64,000 nt of DNA from Thalassotalea algicola. GTDB taxonomy: Bacteria; Pseudomonadota; Gammaproteobacteria; Enterobacterales; Alteromonadaceae. Each line of letters opens with the position of its first letter. Within the stretch, counting starts at the first letter, position 1. Under the pieces are notes generated by a model. That model had not been told where the DNA came from. It made no database searches and saw only the letters and a list, made by a program, of their open reading frames with translations. Positions 27,521 to 34,585 of this stretch are shown here, one piece after another. Made by a program: the position numbers and the translations under genes. The stretch is from the NCBI RefSeq assembly GCF_012932965.1, contig NZ_JABBXH010000009.1, positions 1 to 64,000 of the forward strand, given 5' to 3'.

Positions 27521-28216
27521 TTGCTAGAAATCTTGAAGAATTATTATTGTTTTACGTTGCTAAGTTTTATCTTCGCTTCAACAGCTTCACTCACTGACGA
27601 AAATCAATGCAACTTAAACATAAGCGTAACCACAGCAATTGTACCGCCGCTAGTGACTATGAAAAACAATAAAGTTACTGGTGACTATACCAACAACATA
27701 CAAGCTTTCTTAGCAAATAAAGTACAGACAATTACTATCAAAACAGCGAATTGGGCTAGGGTATTAAAATTAGCAGAGCAAGGGAGAACTGACGCCATTT
27801 ACCCTGCAATGCACAACGTTGAACGAAGTGAATATCTAGATTATTCACTATACAAAGTATCTGATGTTTCACTTAGTCTGTATTCGAATATCCAAAACAC
27901 CACCACACTAGCTCAGCTGAGCAGCCAACACACTGTTGCCATTCCACGTGATATAAACTACGACAAATCCGCAATGAAAGACGCTAAAATTTTTGAAGTG
28001 GTTCGATTTGAACAAGCAGTGCAAATGTTAGCATCAGGCCGAGTTGACTTTATCGTTGGCGTAACTGAAATTGTTGACTACTTAATTAACCAAAAGCAAT
28101 TAAGTCATATCAAAAACATTAATAAGTTTGGTCGCCAACCTGTTTATCTGGCTCTAGCTAAAAATTCAGAAATCTACCCTACGCTTAAATCTTGCTTAAC
28201 TGTGTTCAGCAGCTAA
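27521..28216 (+). CDS. Periplasmic solute-binding protein family 3 (truncated-type, amino-acid-like)
   Basis: The 231-aa secreted protein has a short hydrophobic N terminus (about 10-22) and an SBP_bac_3-like fold. Visible motifs are VTTAIVPPLVTMKNNKVTGDYTN near the start, then the R(T/S)DAIYPAMHNVERSEYLDYS block (about 88-107) and VDFIVG (about 178-183). The start is TTG at 27521, or TTG at 27533. No ABC permease is adjacent. Such orphan proteins may sense ligands rather than feed a transporter. The role is not known. Confidence 0.7.
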   Translation: MLEILKNYYCFTLLSFIFASTASLTDENQCNLNISVTTAIVPPLVTMKNNKVTGDYTNNIQAFLANKVQTITIKTANWARVLKLAEQGRTDAIYPAMHNVERSEYLDYSLYKVSDVSLSLYSNIQNTTTLAQLSSQHTVAIPRDINYDKSAMKDAKIFEVVRFEQAVQMLASGRVDFIVGVTEIVDYLINQKQLSHIKNINKFGRQPVYLALAKNSEIYPTLKSCLTVFSS

Positions 28217-28247
28217 TTTTGCGTAACTATTTTCAACAAACTAGTTG

Positions 28248-28278
28248 TTGACCTGTCTAATACTTTATAGTTTAAGCT
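28248..28278 (+). promoter_or_regulatory. Possible MerR-type promoter (19-bp spacer)
   Basis: TTGACC (28248-28253) and TAAGCT (28273-28278) are separated by 19 bp and lie just upstream of a MerR-family gene. An overlong spacer is typical of MerR-activated promoters. The -10 match is weak, so this is tentative. Confidence 0.35.
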
Positions 28279-28307
28279 TTGTTCATTAGTTTAGTGGAGC
28301 ACTTATT

Positions 28308-29483
28308 GTGTATCGCATATCAGAATTAGCCAGTAAAGTTGGATTGTCTCGCACTGCCCTACTTTACTACGAAAAGCTAAACCTTATTCAAGGGCAACGG
28401 CTAGAAAATGGTTATCGTGTTTATAGCGATTTTGATTTACAACGCATTAAATTAATACAGCAACTTCATCAAGGGGGTTTAACATTAAAAGAGTGTCAGG
28501 CTTGTTTAGATGACAAACTTGATGGTGCACTTATTAAAAGCCGCCTTCGACAACTTGATGAAGAAATTAAACAAAAACGGCAATCACGTAACTTACTTGC
28601 CGCTATCGTTGGTGAGGGTGATGAAACGTCTTGGCATCAAGCTGCTATAAAACAAGCACCAGATGCACATTTTGACTGGTTGAAAACACAAGGTTTAGAT
28701 GAAAAAGACGCGTTAAGATTAAAATGGTTATCAAAAAATATGACACAACACGATCAATACATGAATGACTTTATGAAAGTCTATGAACCTCTTGAGTACT
28801 GGGGCCCTGGTAGTGAGCAAGACACACTAAACGCCTTATCAATGTTGCCCCACAGTCCAACTGATGTACTCGAAATAGGCAGTGGTAAAGGCTTAGCGAC
28901 ACTCGTCTTGGCCAAAAGCTTGGCCGCAAACATCACCGCCATAGATAATGAACAATCTGCGCTTGATAGTTTATCTACGTTACTTGCCAATAAGGGGCTT
29001 GCAAGCAAAGTTACTACCAAATGTGAAAGCATGACCGCCCTTACATGTGATAAAAACGCTTTTGACTTAATTTGGTCTGAAGGTGCTGCTTACATTATGG
29101 GAGTAGAAAGCGCATTAACTAGCTGGAAAAACTACTTACATGACGAAGGTTATCTTGTTTTTAGCGACTTGGTATACACCACAACATCGCCGAATAAAGC
29201 AGCCAAAGCGTTTTGGGAAAACGAATATCCAGACATGCAAACTGTAGAAACTAGACGACAGCAAATAGTTGCCTGCGGTTTCGATATTGTTAATGACTTT
29301 GCACTGAGTCGACAGGCATGGAACAACTATTACCTACCACTCAAAGCACGTGTCGAGCAGTTAATGCCAACAATGGTAGGCTCAAAAGCATTGCAAGATA
29401 TCCAAAAAGAAATTGAGCTGTGTCTTAATTTTCATCAAGAATTTGGTTATCAAATGTTTATTTTGAAGAAAAAAGCAAAGTAA
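28308..29483 (+). CDS. MerR-family regulator fused to a SAM-dependent methyltransferase
   Basis: This 391-aa protein joins two domains. An N-terminal MerR winged helix (YRISELASKVGLSRTALLYY, about 2-21) with a dimerisation helix runs to about residue 100. A C-terminal class I methyltransferase follows, with motif I VLEIGSGKGLATL (about 188-200), the acidic IDNEQSAL (about 215-222) and a post-motif region to the C terminus. The start is GTG, with GGAG upstream. No neighbour reveals the substrate. The fusion suggests a ligand sensed or modified by the methyltransferase half controls DNA binding; that is inference. Confidence 0.85.
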   Translation: MYRISELASKVGLSRTALLYYEKLNLIQGQRLENGYRVYSDFDLQRIKLIQQLHQGGLTLKECQACLDDKLDGALIKSRLRQLDEEIKQKRQSRNLLAAIVGEGDETSWHQAAIKQAPDAHFDWLKTQGLDEKDALRLKWLSKNMTQHDQYMNDFMKVYEPLEYWGPGSEQDTLNALSMLPHSPTDVLEIGSGKGLATLVLAKSLAANITAIDNEQSALDSLSTLLANKGLASKVTTKCESMTALTCDKNAFDLIWSEGAAYIMGVESALTSWKNYLHDEGYLVFSDLVYTTTSPNKAAKAFWENEYPDMQTVETRRQQIVACGFDIVNDFALSRQAWNNYYLPLKARVEQLMPTMVGSKALQDIQKEIELCLNFHQEFGYQMFILKKKAK

Positions 29484-29851
29484 TTGAAAAATAAATAGCC
29501 GATTAATGCACTAATATTAAACTTCTGCTCGCCCTCACTATTCCTATTCTTGATAAATTCTTGAACAGGGAATTACTGAGAACTTTTGGTAATTCCCTGC
29601 ATTATGGCAAGGCCTCTATATAATGCGTTATGAATCGAGCTTTTTATCTGCGTTCTAGATTAGAAATTACAATCAATTCTTACTAACATCCTTGGAATCG
29701 ATAAGCTTTGGCATTACATTAAACTTATCCAATTGAATGCTTTAATTTTTCTGGTAGATTAAAGATATGTAAGTAGACGAGTATGACTAAAAATTCTATA
29801 TAATCAGCTATTAGCCTGCATATAGATTTAAACAAAAAACAAGGACGTGTA
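29484..29851. other. 368-bp gap with a perfect 11-bp inverted repeat; no gene seen
   Basis: The interval holds no convincing ORF on either strand. CAGGGAATTAC (29567-29577) and GTAATTCCCTG (29590-29600) form a perfect hairpin with a 12-nt loop but no following T tract. The remainder is A/T-rich. It marks the left border of an accessory island of small plus-strand genes. Confidence 0.55.
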
Positions 29852-30619
29852 ATGAAAAACCTGATCACACATATCATAATCGCAATAGTGTGCTTTACAT
29901 CAGGATATGTCTTATATCCCTCGATTAATGATACTGAATTCAAAGCAATACTAACGAGCAATGCTAAAGACGAGAATAATCTTAAAGAAGATATACCTGC
30001 TGTAACAGCACCCAAGACATCCCTAACGTTAATTACTAATTCAGGTAATTCAAGTTCCTCTAGAATGTCGGCAATGATCAAAGAACAAAATTTAGAACTT
30101 GATAAGTCTAATGAAGAGAAACAAGCTGATATCGCAGTAAAAGACAGATTAACTGTTGAACCTATTACTGTTGTTCAAAAAGAATTAGAAGAATGGTCTA
30201 TTTTACACAAAAATCTTATTAATGAATTGGTTACTACACATATGTCGAGTGAAAATGCAGAACATATGAAGTTACAGATTTCAAAAGGTAATGAGTTCTT
30301 AACTCAACCTCCAGTTAAGCAAGATCCTATTGAGGATGATAATTGGGCTTATAATATGGAGCAACAATTAAAGTTGCTGATTTCTCAACACGAGTTAAGC
30401 GATAAGTTTCAATTGTTGAATCTTTCTTGCAAACAGTTAATGTGCGATATATTTGGCGTAGAAAAAGAAGCGAGTTCTTGGTTCAAGTTATATATGAGCT
30501 TACTTCAAAATGCTCCAAAAGTTGAATTCCCTGATGGTAACAATGATCCTAAATCTGTTTTATATATGGAAAATGATGTGGCAGTTGTTTACTCACAGAT
30601 CAGGTTCAAAAGCAGCTAA
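29852..30619 (+). CDS. Hypothetical membrane-anchored protein
   Basis: I do not recognise this 255-aa protein. It has one N-terminal membrane segment (about 5-22), then a low-complexity charged linker (about 35-95). The soluble C-terminal part contains two nearby cysteines, LSCKQLMC (about 190-197). AAGGA precedes the ATG. The stop codon lies inside the start of an attC-like element (30614-30720), which is how integron cassettes are organised. Confidence 0.6.
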   Translation: MKNLITHIIIAIVCFTSGYVLYPSINDTEFKAILTSNAKDENNLKEDIPAVTAPKTSLTLITNSGNSSSSRMSAMIKEQNLELDKSNEEKQADIAVKDRLTVEPITVVQKELEEWSILHKNLINELVTTHMSSENAEHMKLQISKGNEFLTQPPVKQDPIEDDNWAYNMEQQLKLLISQHELSDKFQLLNLSCKQLMCDIFGVEKEASSWFKLYMSLLQNAPKVEFPDGNNDPKSVLYMENDVAVVYSQIRFKSS

Positions 30620-30720
30620 CGAGGATTCAAGCGGGACTGCGAACAGTTTGCTCGGTTCCAATGCGCTGTACGTTTTAGCAAACTAAGAAAAAGTCCCTTA
30701 AATGGGCGTGCGAGTTAGTC
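30614..30720 (+). repeat. attC-like integron recombination site 1
   Basis: The element begins with CTAAC (30616-30620) and ends with the core-like GTTAGTC (30714-30720). Inside, GGGACT (30633-30638) pairs with AGTCCC (30692-30697) and AGTTTGCT (30645-30652) pairs with AGCAAACT (30677-30684). The flanking TTCAAGCGGGACTG and AGTCCCTTAAATGGGCG resemble Vibrio-type attC repeats (VCR: CTCAAGAGGGACTG ... CCCCTTAGGCGGGCG). It lies exactly between two same-strand ORFs. Family resemblance is from memory. Confidence 0.72.
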
Positions 30721-30722
30721 AT

Positions 30723-31088
30723 ATGAATAAAGTTATTCCTCTGTTATTAGTGATGTGCCTATTGGGTTGTAGTAAGGCATTAGATCTACAATTAGAGCCT
30801 GAGGTAAAAGTGTTCTTTAGTGACGATGCTAAAAAGAACATACATCTTACTCAGCAAGACAAGGCATATATAGTTCTCAGCGAGTGGCTACATGAAAACA
30901 AAGCGAACTGGCTTGTTACTTCTGGTCGTTATCCTGGTGGGGTTTACATTAAGTCTGGCGAGTATGGCATTCAAGTTACGGAGTCTAAAGTTGTTATATA
31001 CTCAACACTTGGTAAAAAGCCTAAAGCGATATATGTTCAAGAAATTAAAAACGGCGAGTTAAGTACCATATTAGAGCTTGCTAAATAA
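30723..31088 (+). CDS. Small hypothetical lipoprotein
   Basis: The 121-aa protein has a lipoprotein signal with lipobox LLGC (Cys about 16) and a compact soluble domain of about 100 residues. The function is not recognised. The chosen ATG lies 2 bp after the attC-like core and has no visible Shine-Dalgarno; an upstream start at 30702 would lie in the attC site. A gene starting straight after the recombination site is typical of integron cassettes. Confidence 0.6.
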   Translation: MNKVIPLLLVMCLLGCSKALDLQLEPEVKVFFSDDAKKNIHLTQQDKAYIVLSEWLHENKANWLVTSGRYPGGVYIKSGEYGIQVTESKVVIYSTLGKKPKAIYVQEIKNGELSTILELAK

Positions 31089-31116
31089 ATTCATACAGGC
31101 AGATTAAGAGTTGGGC

Positions 31117-31123
31117 GTTATGC
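31117..31123 (+). repeat. attC-like right core only (GTTATGC)
   Basis: GGGCGTTATGC (31113-31123) in the 57-bp gap between two ORFs looks like the R' end of an attC site. A matching left half is not evident, so this may be a truncated or fused site. Weak on its own; it gains weight from the clearer sites at 30614 and 33588. Confidence 0.35.
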
Positions 31124-31145
31124 TTTTTCGAAAATAAGGGATTTC

Positions 31146-32000
31146 ATGGGAAAAAACCTAGTAGAGCAAGCAATCGAAAATATCCGTTTGAAGTCTAAAG
31201 GAGCGGATGGCACCTTGAATTGTGCAGTTACAATTAACTTTCATCCAGATCGTTACACTTCGGATAATAGGCCCCTACTCCAAGCTATCGCAGACAATGG
31301 CTATTTGAAATCTCAATTTGAAACAGGCACGAGTAATGGTGGTTTGACTGCCTATTTCGGCGGTAAACGCTGGTCTTGGGAACAACGTGTCTTTGATGGT
31401 GCATATGAGAATGCACCAGATAACCTTAGACCCAAATATGGTGCTCTAAATTTCCGCAATTATGAAGCAGGCGCCTCACCTCGTTTTGGTTCGTCGTATT
31501 TTATACTGAAACGCCATACGCTTGAGCGAACAACCTTTTGTTATCCGGACAGCTTCTTTGAACCAGAAGATTTTGCTATTTCTAGCCGAGTAAAGCTGCT
31601 CATAGACAAAGCTTCTTCATCAAAGGCCGACTTACTTGATGACTATATCGAAGCTCATATACATGGTGTTATTCGCTTAAATGATGATGTTGAATGCCTT
31701 GTATTAGATCCAGTTTACCGTTCCACAATAGTGGAACAGGATGCTTTAAAACTCGGAATCCCAGTTAAATGGCACAGTGGTTATGAATTAACAATTGAGC
31801 ACATGAATCGTCACCCTTATTATCGGGGTCAGCAGTTCATTGAGCTAGCTGAAGAATTGGCATTAAACGGCATCATCAATCCAAGAATTCTGGGCTCAGC
31901 TGTGACAGAACGAGGTTATGATGAACAAGATATAAAAAAGGTTTGGCATTACTTAGCTAGGTTTGGCTATCAATCAATACAAGCATGCCAAAGCATTTAA
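31146..32000 (+). CDS. DUF3626-family protein
   Basis: The 284-aa cytoplasmic protein has the features I recall for DUF3626. NFHPDRYTSDNRPLLQAI (about 27-44) is near the N terminus, followed by a QFETGTSNGGLTAYFGG block (about 55-71). Farther on are YGALNF, ASPRFGSSYF and an EAHIHG motif (about 166-171). The family has no established function; several conserved His and Arg residues could make an active site. AAGGGA precedes the ATG. It is a cassette-like gene between attC-like sites. Confidence 0.72.
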   Translation: MGKNLVEQAIENIRLKSKGADGTLNCAVTINFHPDRYTSDNRPLLQAIADNGYLKSQFETGTSNGGLTAYFGGKRWSWEQRVFDGAYENAPDNLRPKYGALNFRNYEAGASPRFGSSYFILKRHTLERTTFCYPDSFFEPEDFAISSRVKLLIDKASSSKADLLDDYIEAHIHGVIRLNDDVECLVLDPVYRSTIVEQDALKLGIPVKWHSGYELTIEHMNRHPYYRGQQFIELAEELALNGIINPRILGSAVTERGYDEQDIKKVWHYLARFGYQSIQACQSI

Positions 32001-32078
32001 GAGTGATTCTGTTTACTTGCCGGCTTCGCCCAGCTTTAGTACGACGAGCATGCGTCACATCATATTGTGTCGTTAAAT
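31995..32078 (+). repeat. attC-like integron recombination site 3
   Basis: ATTTAAG (31995-32001) at the 3' end of the DUF3626 gene and GTTAAAT (32072-32078) are near-perfect reverse complements (6 of 7). They match the attC core patterns RYYYAAC/GTTRRRY, and the 84-bp length is typical. Internal pairing is weaker than in the site at 30614, so this call is tentative. Confidence 0.45.
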
Positions 32079-32093
32079 TTCAAGGAGGAACTA

Positions 32094-32498
32094 GTGTATA
32101 AGTTAATTGTCTCATTATTGTTAGTGCCAGTTTTTATGGCAAATGCAAACGATAAAGATACGCTAACAATCGATCGTTTCGTATCTAATAATCTTGAATT
32201 TTCATTCCCTAATGATAAAGGTTACAAACCAAAATCTAGCGATTTTGATTTAATAAACTATGTGGTAATGAGCAATGAATATGGAGAGCGATGGGCGGTA
32301 CTCACCCTTACCAATTTGTCTAGTGGCAATAGAGTGCTTGAACGCGATCATATCATGGCTACTTTTGCCGATGGCGAGGTGAAAAGTCCACTAAATTTAA
32401 AACTAGACTTTGAAGGTAAAGAAACTCAATCTATAACCGTTTCGTTTGGTAAAAGTAAGTTTCCTATTCTTTCAATAAAAGCTGAAACAGAAAAGTAG
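32094..32498 (+). CDS. Small secreted hypothetical protein
   Basis: The 134-aa protein has a signal peptide (about 1-18, cleavage near ANA) and a soluble beta-rich mature part. The start is GTG at 32094, chosen because a perfect AAGGAGG lies 5 nt upstream (32082-32088). An earlier in-frame start at 32067 falls inside the attC-like site and lacks a ribosome site. The function is not recognised. Confidence 0.62.
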   Translation: MYKLIVSLLLVPVFMANANDKDTLTIDRFVSNNLEFSFPNDKGYKPKSSDFDLINYVVMSNEYGERWAVLTLTNLSSGNRVLERDHIMATFADGEVKSPLNLKLDFEGKETQSITVSFGKSKFPILSIKAETEK

Positions 32499-32541
32499 CT
32501 AGCCAATTAATGATGGGCAATATAAATTGAGGAAAATATAT

Positions 32542-32709
32542 ATGAGTCGCTTTAAATACCAAATAGGAAAAGCAGAGAAACCTGTAGTTCTTGGCGCTGG
32601 TGTTGGCGTTGCTATCGGCGTTGCTTTAGGTGTCGCGCTTGGCAATATAGCGTTAGGGATAGGTGTTGGTATAGCAATTGGTGTTGGCATTGCGACAACG
32701 CAGAAATAA
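32542..32709 (+). CDS. Glycine-zipper micro-membrane protein
   Basis: This 55-aa protein is made mostly of GxGxxxG-type repeats from about residue 18 to 50 (GVGVAIGVALGVALG and GIGVGIAIGVG stretches). The stretches give one or two tightly packed membrane helices. The N-terminal 17 residues are basic and polar. GAGGAAAA lies upstream of the ATG at 32542. Glycine-zipper mini-proteins include pore formers, toxins and lysis proteins, but no partner gene identifies a role here. Confidence 0.55.
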   Translation: MSRFKYQIGKAEKPVVLGAGVGVAIGVALGVALGNIALGIGVGIAIGVGIATTQK

Positions 32710-32849
32710 AACGTTGAAATGCTTAAACACAATGTAAAGAAAACCGTTAATTTCCCAAATAGTATTTAAATGCTTTATGAAAAATTATGTCAATCATGCT
32801 ACTAATCCAACACGTGGAAAGTAAAACAAGCTATTAAGAAGGTTCGTAT

Positions 32850-33152
32850 ATGATTTTAAAAGTTAAGTTAATACTCGCAACAGTAATTTTGACATTATTG
32901 AGTAGCTGTAGCGCATACCAGCCTGAAGATTACGCAAAATCAGGCGTAAGTAATAAAAAATCTGCATGTGTAAATATGGAGCCTGCGCAAGAATTAAAAT
33001 GTAAGGAAAGAGAGCAACAGTTACTGATCAGTTTTGGCGCTGACAAAAACTGTAATCACCCTTACGACTATGAAAAAAACAGATGTAAAAATGCACGCTC
33101 TAAGCAACAAAAAGCGCTTGATGAATCACTAGAAAAACATGCCGATAAGTAG
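32850..33152 (+). CDS. Small hypothetical lipoprotein, Cys-rich
   Basis: The 100-aa protein has a lipoprotein signal (lipobox LSSC, Cys about 20). The short, strongly basic mature part contains four more Cys, which could form two disulphides in the periplasm. AAGAAGG precedes the ATG. The function is not recognised. It lies within the small-gene island with 141 bp of gene-free DNA before it. Confidence 0.58.
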   Translation: MILKVKLILATVILTLLSSCSAYQPEDYAKSGVSNKKSACVNMEPAQELKCKEREQQLLISFGADKNCNHPYDYEKNRCKNARSKQQKALDESLEKHADK

Positions 33153-33269
33153 TTTAAACGAATTTGCTGTATATGCATGATTATTTATCGATTACTGGGT
33201 TTTACCTTGCTTCACATTTTTGCAAGCGATTACTCCTCTCATAGAGAGGATTTTGTAACATGAGAGTTT

Positions 33270-33593
33270 ATGAATACAAAAGATTATATTGAACGCTTCG
33301 ATGAAATATCTCACTTAAGTAGAGCGCAACAATTCGACATACTCGAACAGGTGAAAGATGAAATTCAATCGAGTTCAGCATTACTCAGTTTTACTGCTAT
33401 TACATTTATTGTACGAGTTAGCTGTATGTTGATACTGTTAGGCGCAAGCTATATATTTTGGGAGCCGTCTACTTGGACTCTTTTTCTTGCCGTGTTTTTG
33501 GGACTTATCGTTAGTAGAGTACTCGTTACCGAGATTAAGGACCATATAGTATTAAAAGGCCTCAAAAACATTCTAAATAAAAATGTAGTTTAA
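33270..33593 (+). CDS. Small two-helix membrane protein
   Basis: The 107-aa protein has a soluble, charged N terminus (1-33), two membrane segments (about 38-60 and 68-88) and a basic tail. It resembles no family I can name. The stop codon overlaps the left core (GTTTAAC) of the attC-like site at 33588, a cassette-like arrangement. Confidence 0.58.
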   Translation: MNTKDYIERFDEISHLSRAQQFDILEQVKDEIQSSSALLSFTAITFIVRVSCMLILLGASYIFWEPSTWTLFLAVFLGLIVSRVLVTEIKDHIVLKGLKNILNKNVV

Positions 33594-33685
33594 CAAGTCG
33601 TAAAAAATATAGAGTAATCTATGCTGTTAAATACATTGTCACCAAGATTATCAAACCAAAATGAGCACCAGACGGAGCGTTAGGT
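33588..33685 (+). repeat. attC-like integron recombination site 4
   Basis: GTTTAAC (33588-33594) fits the left core RYYYAAC exactly and GTTAGGT (33679-33685) fits the right core GTTRRRY exactly. Inside, GTC pairs with GAC next to the cores and TAATCT (33615-33620) pairs with AGATTA (33645-33650). Length (98 bp) and position between two same-strand ORFs fit an attC site. Confidence 0.62.
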
Positions 33686-33689
33686 AATT

Positions 33690-33959
33690 ATGAAATATAG
33701 CAAGTCTGAGAATAAAATCATTCAGGATTCATACAAATATATCACTCACTGGAAGTGGCATAGATACGCATTAACGACGTTACTTTTCATCTTACTTGCA
33801 TTGGGCATTTATCTAATATTCCATAATGATTATGGAATATTTGCTGGCTTTATCGGTGGTTCATTTGGCATTTTACTCAGTTATTTAATTCAAAATTGGT
33901 CAGTTCCTAAAAAAGAAGCGTTAATAGTAAAACTTGTAAAAAACCAGAAAAGCACCTAA
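33690..33959 (+). CDS. Small two-helix membrane protein
   Basis: The 89-aa protein has a charged N terminus (1-25), two membrane segments (about 27-46 and 50-68) and a basic C-terminal tail, like a smaller relative of the 107-aa protein upstream. The ATG is 5 bp after an attC-like core. Function unknown. The next gene starts 23 bp later. Confidence 0.55.
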   Translation: MKYSKSENKIIQDSYKYITHWKWHRYALTTLLFILLALGIYLIFHNDYGIFAGFIGGSFGILLSYLIQNWSVPKKEALIVKLVKNQKST

Positions 33960-33982
33960 AAAATACTACTGGAAGAATATCT

Positions 33983-34585
33983 ATGAATTTAGCACTATTC
34001 GATTTCGATGGAACGATTACCACCGAAGATACTTACACTAAATTTATAATCACTTCGACGCCAAATGTCCGGTTGTTTCTTGGTTTTATACTGCTTTTTC
34101 CCGTGATTATTTTATATAAACTTAATCTATTACCGGCATCTAAAGTTCGCCCATTAGTGACTTGGTTTTCGTTTAAAAATAGAAAACAGCATGACATTTC
34201 AGATGTTACTAACGCGTTTGTAAACAATTACCTACCAAAAGTTATCAGAAATAACATGCTAGAGAAAATTCACTGGCACCAGAAAAATGGCGATGAGGTG
34301 TATGTTGTTTCAGCATCTTTATCTCCTTATCTTAACTTATGGTGTGCGCAGCATGGCGTAAACGTACTTTGCAGTAAACTCGAAATAATAAATGGCCAAT
34401 ATTCCGGTAAATATGTAAACGGAGACTGCAGCGGCTACGAAAAGTTATTGTCAATTCAAAATGCAATTACCTTAAGTTTATTCGATAAAGTATATGCTTA
34501 CGGCGATACTAGAGAAGATCTCGCAATGTTAAGTATTGCAGATGTAAAATATTTTAAAGGCGAACAATTACCTAATGAATACTAA
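33983..34585 (+). CDS. HAD-superfamily hydrolase, subfamily IB
   Basis: The 200-aa phosphatase has motif I DFDGT (7-11), motif II VVSAS (about 107-111) and the acidic motif YGDTREDLAML (about 173-183). Together these give a complete HAD-IB (PSP-like) active site. A hydrophobic cap stretch (about 30-52) could dip into a membrane. The substrate is unknown. Its 3' end overlaps the metallo-beta-lactamase start by 11 bp, so the two are probably co-translated. Confidence 0.82.
   Translation: MNLALFDFDGTITTEDTYTKFIITSTPNVRLFLGFILLFPVIILYKLNLLPASKVRPLVTWFSFKNRKQHDISDVTNAFVNNYLPKVIRNNMLEKIHWHQKNGDEVYVVSASLSPYLNLWCAQHGVNVLCSKLEIINGQYSGKYVNGDCSGYEKLLSIQNAITLSLFDKVYAYGDTREDLAMLSIADVKYFKGEQLPNEY

Noticed and set aside
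29567-29600. Inverted repeat as an attC site
   Set aside because: No GTTRRRY/RYYYAAC cores flank it and it is far from an ORF end.
29725-30081. Minus-strand ORF of 118 codons at the start of the island
   Set aside because: It overlaps the better-supported plus-strand gene with AAGGA and membrane anchor, and its own start lacks a ribosome site.
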